Source: Pyrenophora tritici-repentis
Lineage: Eukaryota > Ascomycota > Dothideomycetes > Pleosporales > Pleosporaceae
Reading direction: 5' to 3'
Assembly: GCF_003171515.1 (NCBI RefSeq)
Contig: NC_089391.1
Location: forward strand, 3,162,001 to 3,226,000
DNA length: 64,000 bases
In this document: one piece after another, positions 10,756 through 22,440 of the stretch
Position numbering within the stretch: the stretch's first letter is position 1
How the letters are laid out: each line of letters begins with the position of its first letter
The notes under the pieces: generated by a model
The model's input: only the letters and a program-made list of their open reading frames with translations
Database searches by the model: none
Told to the model about the DNA's origin: nothing
Made by a program: the position numbers and the translations under genes

Positions 10756-12752
10756 CGTGACTGAGGTTATTCGTAAGAAGAGACTAAGACGGAATCGTAC
10801 GAGTTAAAAGTCGAATAAAAAGAATGTAAAAAGAGCACAGCTCAATGAATTAAATTAGCGCTCGGCACTTTGGAGAAAAGAAGGTAGTTGATGGAAAAGA
10901 GCTTCGGCTGGATGAAAGAAAGGTAGAGATCTGAACGGTTCGGGCCTTCGCGATATATGTATTTGACTCCATTCCGGGGGCGCATAGCGAAGGGTCAGAA
11001 CATGGCCCGAAAAGGAAACGGCATATGGAGCCGGCTGCCACTTGGGTACGTTCGACGGGGCTTCCCGGCGTCATTCTCAACAAAGCTATGATGCCTTGAG
11101 GCGTTTAGGCGTCTAGGCAGGGTGACGACGACACGATCTCCCCCCTTCTTTTCCACACTTACCATGGTCACTCCTCCATTAGACAGTCTGACAGTACTTG
11201 GCACGAACGTGTCCAAGCCACATCCATGGGCCTGATCAGGTACAAAGACCAATGAGAGATGCTAAACAGCAAGAAATAGCTGGCCAGGCTCGATCCGCCA
11301 GTGGAGATCTTGGCGTGACAGTTACTGTCAGAGACGATGTAGCATGTCAGGCTGCAGGAGTATTGCAATGCTGAGGCTGGCCTTGTCGATGTTGTGATCG
11401 CATATGCGTGTTAGGGATGTGAAGCGAGTAAGGTTTCAACCGCCCGGATAGGAAAGTCAACCAGGTTTTCTGGGGGCCTGGAGCCTCAGGCACAAGCCAC
11501 AATCCAGATCCGAGGCTGGGATGATGTAAGAATCGTGTGGAAATGCCTGTGGTTCTTCAAGGTCAGGTACGCGTTCACGAATCGTGCGATGGGAGCCTGC
11601 TTGGTTTCATCGCTTGGTCGGCTGCGACAACATCCGAGGTAGAGAAGTGAGTCGCAAGCTGGGAAACATGCTTTCTCTTGGTGAGTAACAACGGGATGAC
11701 ATGGAGGGCTGCCAATGTCGAGAAGAATCCTGGTAGTCGTGGGGCAGCTGCCGTCCTATCCGGAAACGCTTTCGGGCTGGGTCCTGTTTACTTCCATGCG
11801 ACAACGATAGCGAGAGATCAATGTATCGAAAATTGACACTGACAGACGTGACGGTGGAAGTGGATATCGCAATGCTGTCTCCAAATGTGCGAGTGAACCT
11901 GCTCGGGTAGAACGGAGTGTGGACGGGGGAGATCTTCTTTCCGAGCGCACGGGCCTTCAAAGGAGAAGCACCCTGAACAAGAACACGACCTTGGAACTTT
12001 CATGCGCTCTACAAAATATTGCCTTAACGAATCCCCATTATTACTTGTACATATCCAAAATCGCATCCTTCTCACCAACTCGCAAAACAAACGATAGACC
12101 GGGTATCTCGTAAGGCACGATCCTTACGAACATCAAACACGCTGAAGGTTGTGGAAATTACTGACAGTCAGTAAGGCGTTGTATACCGCGTGCGATTTGT
12201 TTTCTTCTGGGATTCTAAATGTTGCATACACATGTCTCTGTAGAATGAGGTAACATTACTCACAAAGTAGGCAGTCGACATGAAGAGTGTGACTGGCTAG
12301 CCTCGGATATCTCTTGTGAACAAGTTTCTACCCTGCTCCATGGTTTCACTGACTGTTAGACACCCTAGTTCTCTTTCTGAAAAAAGACTGATCGACAGTG
12401 GCTGTGTACATTTATAATAGCCCTCTTGTTGATCTTAGGCAAGGAGGTGCTTCTGTTAGGTTCTGACGTATTGAGTGCTGGCCTCAGCAAAGTCCGCAAC
12501 TTGTGACTCATCTGGATATGATCTGGGATTATGCTGATATTGTGGATTGGTAGAGTTCATTGACAAGGTAAACACCGACTCAAGAGCTATGCTGCTTGCC
12601 GGAGGTATGGTTAGAAAGAGGGGTTGCTGTCATGACGACCGCATGACCTGAACGACTGGGTGGTGATCTCAAGTATTCCTGGAGATTGCCAATTTGGTGA
12701 TGTGTAATGTCCTTAGAAGCTTTCGGTCTCGATATGATGTCTACCAGGTGAT
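10756..12752. other. Gene-free stretch, about 2 kb
   Basis: This lies upstream of the repeat-protein gene and downstream of the HET locus. The first 200 bp are A/T-rich and should include the repeat-protein gene promoter. Frames such as 11607-12090 (minus) overlap each other in different phases and have no recognisable domain. I see nothing else. Confidence 0.45.
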
Positions 12753-14834
12753 TCAGACAAATTCTAACATCTGTTCGTTTTTCTCGGTCAAGTTCTTGTT
12801 CTCGAACAGCTCGTTATCCATCAATCCAGCGATGAAACTATGTCCGACTACTTCGTACGATTGGCCGAACGATCGTATCACAGTAGGATGATCGCAGCCC
12901 CTAACTAAACATATGCTATCACCTACTGACGCATCTCGCGTCGCAAGGCCAATGTAGCCTTGTCGAGTCACAATCAAGGACTGCTCAAACAATTTTGACA
13001 GCTGTTTTTTGAAAGGAATATCATGATATGATGCAATATCAACACGCCATTCTACATCCGCTAAGAATTCGACTGATAGCTTGAGACACCCCCAAAAAGC
13101 TGCCATGCGTTGCTGTGCTGTCATGTTCAAGAAGGAGTTGTGGTCCTTAGCTCCCCTGTACGGCTCGATCAAGTGATCGATAGCTCCAGTGTACTTTGCA
13201 AATAAGAGGCTTAGTAAGATCTTGTCGGGTAGAGGCTCTAAAGACTCAAAGAGATTCTCAAGCCCATGCTGTTTGAGAAAATCATCATACCGTGGATGGC
13301 TCATTACGGAGCTATCGTGCTGCGGGTGATGGTTTTCTGCGCCCATCTTCAATACCCAATGCAAAAAGCTTCGTATCTTGAGGAGTGATGTGGGAGCCAA
13401 AAAGTCACGTTGTTCTCTAAAGTCAAAGATGTTACGGCAAAATGCCTGCAGGAAAGATATCCCCGCAGGGTTTGTTGTTCCAATATTGTTCTGTAGGAAG
13501 GTCCAGGCAATTATGGAGTTAGCCGTGAGGCTGTCTTTCGAATTATCAAATGGGGTCACCGTTTTGACAGTGTCGATGATCCACCCGTACGTCTGGAGGA
13601 TTCCAGGGTTACTTGTAAAGGCGATCTTCGCCTTATACCATAGAACGTATGAATCGGCTGCATTGTAATATGCCGTAAACTCGGTACTGCAAAAATCAGG
13701 GGTCCACGAGGGAAGACAACGCAATAGTTGAGTATCATGACCCCTTGGTTTACATCGAAGGTAAAGATGCCCATCTTCCTCAGCCGTGACGCGGACAAAT
13801 ACCCCGAAGACCAAAGCAACCGGTTTTTCATAGTCAATGGTAATACATCGATATCACGTATATGATCCTATAGCCCCATAGATGTTGTCGTGAGGAAGTG
13901 TCGCTTTGCAGCCACTGAACGCGGCCAACACGGAAGCAAGGTTACTCCGATGCCACCAGATCGCAGCCACTATCCCTGGTATTCGTGATAGATCTTCAAA
14001 CATCGGAACTTTAGCATCGGAGCTGGAAAGGGTCGCCTATTCGATATCCATATTTATCAGAGATGTCAGCCAAACCAAAACATCCCTAAGTGACAAGGAG
14101 GACTTTCCACAAAGCAGCAAGACTTTAGGTGGAAGTAGAAGCTCTTGTTGAATCCATATCCGCTGCCAGTAAGGTCGGCACACGAAATGATCAATGTCTT
14201 CCCAAAGAGCCTCAGATACACTCAGGGCACCAGTGCGATAGCTTTCGAAGATACTCTTTCTAGCTTTTTGACCCAGGTGGCTCTCTACATATTCCAGGAC
14301 CTCTTCGAAGAAGTTATCCATTTCCTCAATTTGGCTCCCGAAGTGACTGCTGACCTCAGACATGTGTTGGAAGACAGCCTCGACCGTTCCATCGGTATCT
14401 TCACCGAGCCATGCGTAGACTAATCGTGCCTTAGAGTAGAGCTCTCTCATTCTGGTAACCTGAGCGTTTCTTTCATATACATCGCTTTGATTGATACATA
14501 AGGCATCCACCCATATGATGACTGTCTCATGGACTTCACGAATGCGCCGCAACGCCGCCTCAAGGTTGACAGTAACTTGAACCTCAATGTCATTGACGAA
14601 AATAGGCTTTGTGATAGTGGGATCACCCCAAACGTATGACAATGCCGTATACGATGGTACCTCGGCCAGGTTGGCTGTGAAAAGGCGACACGTGATAGCG
14701 CTATCCGGGTCTGCATTGGGTGCTAGGGAGAGCAGTCGGAATTCGTCCTTTGTTTCATCCAGCAGCTTGTAGAGTAAGCCATTCTCCCTTCTATCGTAGC
14801 GAAAGGAGTCGTGACTGGACTCTTTTCGTAGCAT
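12753..14834 (-). pseudogene. HET (heterokaryon incompatibility) domain gene with two in-frame stops
   Basis: The first part (14834-14037) starts MLRKESSHD and carries a HET domain: FRLLSLAP, a SYTALSYVWGDP core, LEAALRRIRE, IIWVDALCINQ, ARLVYAWLGED. The remainder (13814-12753) has the usual HET-protein C-terminal features, including PSWTPDF and GDSICLVRGCDHPTVIR followed by a YEVVGHSFIAGLMD-type end. All of it lies in one reading phase, broken by TAG at 14037-14039 and TGA at 13854-13856, with 60 sense codons between them (including DNIYGAIGS, another HET-family hallmark). I find no good donor/acceptor pair that would remove either stop without removing conserved sequence. Near the TGA another phase reads RDIDVLPLT, hinting at small indels too. 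Intact HET proteins trigger cell death after fusion of unlike hyphae. This copy looks inactivated, though unusual introns cannot be excluded. Confidence 0.7.
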
Positions 14835-16524
14835 TTAGGAGCCGAGGTTTCAGGTTACTCGTTTTCCCAATGGGACGCTTGTACCATGGAACCAGACTCC
14901 TGTCCATGTCGTAGATTTTGATGGTGTAATCAAGTGTGTGTAGGCTCCAGGGTTCTTTGAGCTCGTGAAGCGGGGGCATCAGGTGTGTATGCTTTGGCTG
15001 CCGCCTAGGCGTATCGGTGCCATTGGCCAGATTGTGCCTCGGGCAAAAGCCACACGTATCCAAATTGTTATAACTATGCGCATTTCGCAAGCTCTAGAGT
15101 CAAGTTCTGCAATTTTTCTGCGTGACATCCAGTTCCATTGACAGTAGGAATACGCTTACGCAAATTTGCAATGCTGCTTGACTGGTCACCTGTCTCTTTC
15201 TCCAGCCAGACGGGCCTGCGAAGCTATCCCCGTTACAGCGACATGTACAGCCTAAGCTCAGTACGGCAGCTCTTACTTTGGTATGCTGTCAGTTTAGCAT
15301 GCCGTTAAGAAGGTCGATAGACTGCGTATTGGCTGCCTAATCAACCGGAATATTGGTGCGCTGCCATTGGACGTACTCGCAGGATTTCATTGTGTGGCGT
15401 AGCTGTGTCCATAGTCCTATTGCAGGTACGCTAAGCTTTATCGATTCGATGCTGACGTGATGATGGCACTGCAGGCAACATATATGTCTCAAGATATAGC
15501 GAGACTTTTCCGAAGTTTTAGTAGCTCGGAATCCTATCGTCAGCAGTCGCATTCTCTGGATTAAGCATCGCCCAGCCCGAGATCCAAGACTGAGCAATGC
15601 TTACTTTGCTCGTGCTGTCGGGACATGCGCATACAGCCAGCCCGGCGAGTTTTTCCGGGCCGGAAGCTTGGACCACTAGTTAGACCAAGCTTCCCGCTTA
15701 GCTCGCAACCGTACATATGGAGATCTCTCCATCCAGCTCTTGCTCACTACTAATCAAATACTATACACTTTGTTCGTTGCAACGACTGCTAGTATTCGAC
15801 ACCTTTGCCGTGTCAACACGTGCCGTAAGGACAACTGTCTTTACAGCATATGTGAGGTGTTTTGGACGTGAAGATGGTAACAATTAGTTGGTGTGGCGTC
15901 GGGCAGGCGCGGTTTGGCTAGCGAGTTTGACTCGTCTCGCCTTACACTCCCAGAACCTTGCTTCAACGCTCATCCACCTCCATCCTGTGCACGAAAAAAA
16001 AACTCAAATCAGTAGTACAAAGCGCACGTTGTTCAGCTTGAGACATTTCGTCAGCAAACAGTGGCTAGCCAAGGATAACCCAGTGCTCCTGTTAGCGTTC
16101 GGGCCTTTGCAGGGCCGGCGTTACAGCAATAGTGCTGTTGACATCATTTTCGGACAACACGGCACTCCAGACTATTGATTTGTTCGTTACATTGCACCCC
16201 CTCTAGGGATACGGACGTGATGATGAAGGTTGCGAGACATCGTTGCACCATAGGTTGCCTGGGGCGGCGATCTTCGGTGGGCCAAAATAATCATGGGCGC
16301 ACAGTGCTGCGGCTGAAGGGTGACGAGGGAGGTTGGCCCTAGCCACATTGACATCACGGCAGCAGGCATCTAGCACCGAGGGGAAGGAAATACTTATACA
16401 AGCGCCGAGTGCACCACCGTGAAGACATTTATCCAACGACATCATTCTACATTTACTACACAACCCATTTTTACCAATCTATTCAGTCGTTGACCTAATA
16501 CATATCAACCCCTCATCACCGACC
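14835..16524. other. Gene-free stretch with two adjacent inverted repeats
   Basis: About 1.7 kb between the HET locus and the secreted-protein gene at 16525. At 15640-15694 two inverted repeats lie side by side: 6-bp arms GCCCGG/CCGGGC around a T-rich loop, then perfect 10-bp arms GGAAGCTTGG/CCAAGCTTCC around a 13-nt loop. The last 100-150 bp should hold the promoter and leader of the gene at 16525. No coding frame is convincing. Confidence 0.5.
15640..15694. repeat. Pair of adjacent inverted repeats
   Basis: Arms 15640-15645 and 15655-15660 (6 bp), followed by arms 15662-15671 and 15685-15694 (10 bp, perfect). They could form two stem-loops on either strand. No gene is close enough to assign a terminator role. 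Confidence 0.5.
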
Positions 16525-16986
16525 ATGTATACCTCAACCACCTTTCTGATCGCAGCAATCTCCTCGCTAGCATCAGCCCTACCCACATCAAACATCGTAC
16601 CTCGGGCAGGCGGACCGGCTATCACGCCCATCCCTTCAACCTGCGCCGTCACAAGCCCCATGCCAGCGTCGAACGCATCATACATGCCTGCGCCAGCTAC
16701 CAAATCCGACATCCTATACAGCGCATACTATTCCGCCTTCTCCTCCAACACAACCGCAATGGCCCAACAATGTCTCGAGCAATGTTACGGCTACGGGTAC
16801 CACGTTGAGTGCAAAACGGCATACTGGGCACAGAACGTCGCTGTGCCCGCGGGATACTATGGCACAGCTGGCGGACAACTGGAGACGGCTTGTTTGATGT
16901 TCAACAGAGCGTTGACAAGCGACGACTTTGTAGTTGCACCAGAAGGCCAGGGCACTGATGCCGTTGCTCGAAATATCGTATGCTGA
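16525..16986 (+). CDS. Small secreted cysteine-containing protein, 153 aa
   Basis: A single exon. The first ~19 residues (MYTSTTFLIAAISSLASAL) form a signal peptide, and VPRA near residue 27 could be a processing site. The mature part has six cysteines: one near 38, three in a cluster around 87-98 (QQCLEQCYGYGYHVEC), one in a TACLMFNRAL segment near 129, and the last residue. The spacing and the aromatic/Gly-rich centre loosely recall PAN/apple-like folds, but this is only a resemblance. It is expected to be extracellular. Function unknown; a role in host or environmental interaction would be speculation. The start is the first ATG, after a C/A-rich leader typical of fungal 5' UTRs. Confidence 0.75.
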   Translation: MYTSTTFLIAAISSLASALPTSNIVPRAGGPAITPIPSTCAVTSPMPASNASYMPAPATKSDILYSAYYSAFSSNTTAMAQQCLEQCYGYGYHVECKTAYWAQNVAVPAGYYGTAGGQLETACLMFNRALTSDDFVVAPEGQGTDAVARNIVC

Positions 16987-18217
16987 GCACGTTGCGTATG
17001 TTTATGGCGTTCAAAACGGACAGATGAATTAACGAAAACGGCATTTTGTGGATACCGGGGTTAAGGAGGCGGGGGTTATACGGCGCGGGTTTAATGAGGG
17101 TAATTCACCGACATAGCAGATGACGGGTAGCTTTGTACAGCCTTGTTTCTCTCTGCTCAAAATAATTTGCGTCATGAATTTGGACGAGACGATAGAATAA
17201 TACTACACCTATAATCTTGAACAATGTCTTACTTTTCATCTTCTCTTCGTCACCGCAGTCCTCATACTCGTATTTATCCATCTGTCCATTCCTTTCACAT
17301 ATACACCTCCATACCAGCAACTCCAATCCAAGGCCACCTCCTACTAAATCCACAACCCTGTATTCTCCGTCTCCTCTGTCCAACCCCCGCCATACGCCAC
17401 GATACCGTCACATCACCCATCATCCGAACTATCACTTCACCAACAAAAACACCTCGCTCAAACGTTCCACCGAGACGATATCGCTCGCGCCATCTCTGTC
17501 CCGCCAGCAAAAAAGAATCTATCTTTAGCTCCCTTTGTATCATCTCAGTCTGCGAGCGGAAACGATACGGATTCTGTACACACAGTTACCTAGCGTAGCG
17601 GTCTCCAACAAGGTGACTTATGTAACTACTACTTAGCTAGTATTTTGCCCTAAAAGAGCCAGGCGAACGAGAAGCCTAACTATCTCTTTACATGGTCATT
17701 ATAAATCCCCCTTAATTCTCGTATAACTATGTAGTACGCAGTAACAGGTGAACAGCGGTATACAATACTTGATGTTAAAGGCTACCCAAGTCTAAGCCCG
17801 TAGAGATCCGCTCTAATCAGGTAGTAAAAGGGAAGGGTTCTAACGTATAAAGCACCGATATCATGCCGCGAAGTGCCACAGACACTCCCTCTACATACCC
17901 AACAAGCGCTGCTGGATACGTAAATAGAAACACCGTGTGTGCAGTCGTAAGAGAGCCTAATCCGGCAACTCTACCTGCTCTCAAAGAGGCTCAATAGGAG
18001 GCGCGTGGGTTGAATTTGGTAAGGTGGTAGAACCGCTTGGCTAGATTACGATCATCTCGGTGCCTTTTCGTGGCATCCAATATCGCCTATAGGTCTCGCC
18101 CGCTCGGAACGCTAGTACACCGCCAGAAAAGGCGAAATGAATAGGGCCGGCTTCGGCCAATCATCCAGGAGTCTAAGCTCCTCGAAGAATGTTGGAATAT
18201 AGGCCAAATATAAGTAT
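16987..18217. other. Gene-free stretch before the solo LTR
   Basis: About 1.2 kb. A strongly C-rich plus strand at 17220-17520 creates overlapping frames on both strands that I regard as non-coding. Nothing recognisable lies between 17600 and the solo LTR. Confidence 0.45.
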
Positions 18218-18409
18218 TGTCGGATCGTGAGTATCGGTAGAGACGTCGGCTGCTTGATACTTCGGCCCGACTTCGGCCCACCTTGCGCAGAGCTTAGGTA
18301 TACCTTCGTAGCAGCTATGTTCGTAGAAAATTAAGAACAACCACCGAACAGAATGCATTCCTAGTTATCGTTATTTCCCTTTACGCACTTAGTGCAAAGC
18401 CAACCAACA
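18218..18409 (-). repeat. Solo LTR of the Copia family found complete at 52355-58449
   Basis: A 192-bp sequence that begins TGTCGGATCG and ends CCAACCAACA on the plus strand, which is the sense orientation of the element; relative to the complete copy, which is coded on the minus strand, it lies in the opposite direction. It is flanked by a 5-bp duplication AGTAT (18213-18217 and 18410-18414), so it is a genuine insertion reduced to one LTR. By eye it differs from the LTRs of the full element at roughly six to eight positions, clustered near 18257-18264 and 18317-18334. It is therefore older than the full copy. Confidence 0.9.
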
Positions 18410-18499
18410 AGTATCTAGGTAACCACAAGGAAGCTCTACCCACAACACAGATCTATCCTCCATCTTTACGCAGACAAACAATCTACCTTATTATCAAAA

Positions 18500-18950
18500 A
18501 TGAAGCTCACTCTTCTATGTCTTTTGCCTGCGGTGTCGGCCTTCGATTGGTTCACCAACAACGGATGGGGTAGGCCGGATCAAGTAGATCTCAGCGACGA
18601 ATGCATACAACAAGAGAAAACAGGCACTCATTATTACTGCGTACGCCAAAAGCACAAAATTTTAAACAAGAATAAGAAGCTAATAGTCCTGTAGGCTACT
18701 GGAGCTACGACTCTGAAGAAAAACCCGTTCCCTCAAGTCTTCCCTTATGGGCGCAATGGTTGTGCCAACGCGAACAAACAGGGTGTTGCATGCAATTGGG
18801 GAGGACAAGCAGGCAGTGTAAGTTAATGTTGAATTGTATTTTACTATAATCACAAGCTAATTATACTTGCACAGATTGTTTGCGTAAGTTACTATGCCAA
18901 ATATCAAGTAACTGGCTCGCGTTTTACTAATTATATAATAGTGCCCGTGA
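18500..18950 (+). CDS. Small secreted cysteine-rich protein, four exons, 93 aa
   Basis: The exons are 18500-18640, 18695-18817, 18875-18883 (9 nt) and 18942-18950 (9 nt including the stop). The introns are 54, 57 and 58 nt with donors GTACGC, GTAAGT, GTAAGT, a CTAAT branch motif in each, and TAG/CAG/TAG acceptors; all joins fall between codons. The first ~14 residues (MKLTLLCLLPAVSA) are a signal peptide. The mature part holds six cysteines, ending in an adjacent pair contributed by the last two exons. No family is recognised; the size and Cys pattern fit small secreted antifungal- or effector-like proteins, which is inference. Without splicing the frame stops at 18694. The ATG lies 90 bp downstream of a solo Copia LTR, so the insertion probably altered its promoter. 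Confidence 0.7.
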
Positions 18951-21667
18951 GCGGAATTCCTCGACTACATCTGCCGTTGCTAGCGGCCAAGGCAGTATAT
19001 TCATATCCGCGGATCACACTAGCACGACAAGATGTGGATGGTACGAGTGTAACGGGCTGAGCCTCGAGTCACATGACTAGGCTGCTAGCCTAGTCGCTTC
19101 CCCGGCAACGTGAGGGCCGTGCGCCAACCCAAACAAAGCAGGCTCGCCGCTTGCGTCTTACCTTCTTTCTTCATCTTGACTGTAAATAGCATCTGGACTA
19201 GGTAGCTGGAATACAGTTCCTACAGACCGTTCACAACGAGCGGCTCTGTCTACCAAGGAACGTTCGTGTTGAAGGGGCATAGTGTTTAATTATAGGCAAA
19301 GATAGTGTCATCTAGTTTGATTCAAATGCTAGAACAGTGTTTCCAAGGTTGACTTCCTCTTATGTTTTCCAGCAACTATATACATATTCAAAACATGTAG
19401 TAGATTCTAGAAACTATGATACATCTTGAGTGGATTCAAATCATCATTCTTATCATTTTCTTTGTGGACGCTCCCAACTTTGCCGCAAGCTCGGCTTCTT
19501 TTGGAGGGTTACTCTGCCACTATAGTTCTCCAAAACGGCCCAAGATCTTAATATTCGCACCACTCTGTTTAGCCTTTATGTCTTTGTCTGTAACACAAAA
19601 CAAACTGTTATATGAGTCCTTGTCTGCTTACTGAAACATGCTAATTACCCGTAAGACGGAGATCACGCTCGTCATGGCAAAGCCTGACTTGCTGACGCCG
19701 CCGGCGAGATTCGTCTCTACTAGATCTGGTTGCACACATGAGGATCAGATCCCCGGGCCGTATTCTTGTAAAAGGAATTCATATAAAATGCTTTAGTAAG
19801 ATACAAGGCTTATACGAGACAGGGGTAAGAAATACAAGGTAAGCACGTCACTTTTTTCTGTGTTTTATAGTTGAGTTAGTGGGGTTTGTGGTAATCTACA
19901 TTTACGTACTAGTCTCTACTTAGAAGAGTGGAGTAAAGATCTCGGGATGGCCCTATGTAGATCTAGAAGTTGGTGTTGATGTTCGATGTGGAGTTGAGAG
20001 GAGGCTGGGTATTTCGGTGGGCTCGTGTGGGTATGCTAGGTACCTGTACCTAGGTTTTTTTGCTAGCCTGTGTGATACAAAGGTAACCTGAATACATAGT
20101 TTTTGCCTCCACCCGCTTCCGCTTGCTTACTTACTCGCCCGCCCCGAGATTTTCTGTGCAGCGTTCCATGCATATATGCCCACGGGAATATCTCCTGAGT
20201 GTCGAGTAGTAGTCATTAGTAGTAAGTCCAATGTAGTGTACTCCGAGACTTTACCAGCCGATGACCGGCAGCGGGCGTGGCAAGGGGGGCGTTACGCGTC
20301 GTAAGACGGTTTCTTAGTTAGCTAGCCTAGCCTGGGATCGGTTGGGGATTTTCTTAGATGCAGATGCGGATGCATTCAAGCGAAAGAGAGAGAGAAAAAA
20401 ATAGTGTGTGCTGGCTTCCTTCACCTACCAGTCATACTTGCAGTCAGGTCACAGCGCCGCACCCCGGATTAAGCAAGGTTTAAGCAATATTTTTACGCCT
20501 AGGAATCGGCGTTCCCATTGGCATGGACGCGGGTGGGGCTAGGGGTCCGGATGGCCCGCTAGTAAGTGACCTGGGTGGGTGAGGAGGAGGGAGGGGGGCC
20601 TTATCGGATGATTCCGGTCGCTTTGGGGTTTTTAAGGCGTGCTGGATGTTTAGATGAGTTGGATTGGGAAGGCAAGTGATGTTCTTTGGGCGGAAGGATC
20701 TGCTTTAGTGCTAGCTTACGAAGACTTGTTAGACAGGCAAGTTGAGACTTTACATGTTGAATGAGTTATCTCCGTAGTGAAAGAGCGCTGCACGTGCTAG
20801 CGTGTAAGTATGTACCTAGACAGGGTGGGGTCCAAGAAAGCGGCTCGGGTACATAACCCGCACATCGGATGCAAGCAGCCGATGATAATATTAGGCGCTG
20901 CGAATGGGGTCTTCATTCCAAATTCAAACTGGTGTTGACTTGTTTTGGACATTTCCAAGGTCAGTAACACGCAAATAGACGGCCATCAGCCTCACCGCTT
21001 GTCACGACTGCGATATCCTGTCTTCAACTGGGGGTAAAAGCGACCTTTATCGAGCTAAGGTCGCTGGGCTGCGACCGGAAGTCAGATCCGGATCACAGCC
21101 ACCACCCGCTATCATCAGCCTCTTGATTCCCCAGGTGAGATTTTGGTCATGCGGCGGGTGGTGGAGAGGCCCCCATACAAGCGAGTCGAGTTCTCATTGG
21201 TGGGAATGCGGCATTGTTGCTGATGAGGCTGCTGCTGACGGCCCGGATTGCTACGTAGGCATGTAATCCGATCTTTTTGGGATACGGGAAATTGTGACTA
21301 TTGGAACGGCCGATGGATTTAAGGTTTTATTGTTACGTGGCTCCGATAGCTATAGTGGACGAAGGGTACGAGGCAGGCATACATGTCTTATATTGTCGTA
21401 AACAAAGGTGGTATTAGATAGTGTATAGGATGGGATTGGCGAGAACGCATGTGTTCAGCCAGAATTTCTGGTCCCAGCTCGCCTCCTGAATTGATAGCGG
21501 GCTGGAGCGTATCATGAGACATCACAGCAAAGAGAGTACCGTCTAAAGAGACTTCCAAAATGCATCGCTTGGGAAATACAGGCTCCAACAGAAAAGATTG
21601 GAAAGGGTATAGACAAGAAGTGGGAAATGAGTCAAGAAAACGTCCTAGTAGTACCATCGTCATTGGA
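18951..21667. other. Gene-free stretch, about 2.7 kb
   Basis: This lies downstream of the secreted-protein gene and downstream (3') of the bZIP gene on the other strand. A frame at 19416-19634 has a hydrophobic start but no other support. A frame at 21388-21855 overlaps the bZIP gene's last exon in another phase and extends into its 3' region. No repeats, RNA genes or domains were recognised. Confidence 0.45.
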
Positions 21668-22440
21668 TCAACTTGTCTCAGTCTTGACTGATGTAACGCC
21701 CTTGAATTCTCCGTGTAATATCTCCAGGAGTTTTCGCAGAGTATCTGTATTGCTGCTTCGTCGGCGCGTGGTTGAGCCTTCTTCATCCTCGCCCTCAGCA
21801 TCATCGTCTTGGGTGAGAAGTTCGATAGTTTTCCGGAGTTTCTCATATGCGGCATTGAGTTCAGAATGGGAAACTTCTAGCTTGTTGTATTTGTCGCTCA
21901 AGACAGTAAGCTGTGCTTCAAGATCTCGCGCATGCTTTTCTTTCCGTTCACGGAAAGCGCGCTGGGCAGCCCGGTTTTGAGCTCGTCGGCGCTGTTCACA
22001 TGTTAACAAAATTCCGAATTCACGGTTGGTGGAACTTACGCCCGAGGTTGTGTGTATCCGTTCGGCTGGCGCAGTTGTGTGCACAGACCCAAAAGACGGC
22101 TCGGTGTGTTGTAGCGGCCGGGGACTGCAGTAGGGACTATCTTGATCGGATGCAAAATCAGGCGGGGTCATGGGCATGGGATATGATCCGAATGGCAAAG
22201 GCTCGTCGACAATCTGGGGGTAATAAGATTGGTGGATTGGTGCAGGGAACTGGTCGTAAGTCGAAGAAACCTTTGCAATGTTAGTGGGGAAAACTTCGAA
22301 TCCCGGAGTTGACTCACTGGCGATCCGCTCAAGCTGGGTACTTTTGAAATATCGGGAGGCATGTCGAACACCGTCGTCTGGTGTGGTGGGGCAATATAAT
22401 TTCCTTGGGCCATCCAGTAGTCAAAAGATTGAGAATCCAT
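21668..22440 (-). CDS. Yap/Pap1-like bZIP transcription factor
   Basis: Three exons: 22440-22318, 22270-22040 and 21991-21668. The introns are 47 nt (GTGAGT, branch ACTAAC) and 48 nt (GTAAGT, branch TTAAC). The product is 225 aa. The basic region opens exon 3 (from residue 119) with RRRAQNRAAQRAFRERKEKH; the NRAAQRAFRER signature is typical of the fungal Yap1/Pap1 class. A leucine-zipper-like heptad region follows (LEAQLTVLSDKYNKLEVSH), then an acidic stretch and the end at VKTETS. The N-terminal half is Pro/Ser/Gln-rich, as in activation regions. It should be nuclear and bind DNA as a dimer. The Cys-rich C-terminal redox domain of Yap1 is absent, so stress sensing of that type is not expected. 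The second intron is in frame without a stop. Confidence 0.85.

Noticed and set aside
14037..14100. A 45-nt intron (GTTTTG...ATAG) that would remove the HET stop
   Set aside because: It would delete the DVLVW segment expected in HET proteins, the donor is poor, and it does nothing about the second stop.
17217..17598. Plus-strand frames in a C-rich region
   Set aside because: Composition-driven; two phases and the opposite strand are all open, none with signal peptide, domain or splice sites.
21388..21855. 155-codon frame overlapping the bZIP gene end
   Set aside because: Different phase from the bZIP exon, no domain; the bZIP frame ends naturally at 21668.
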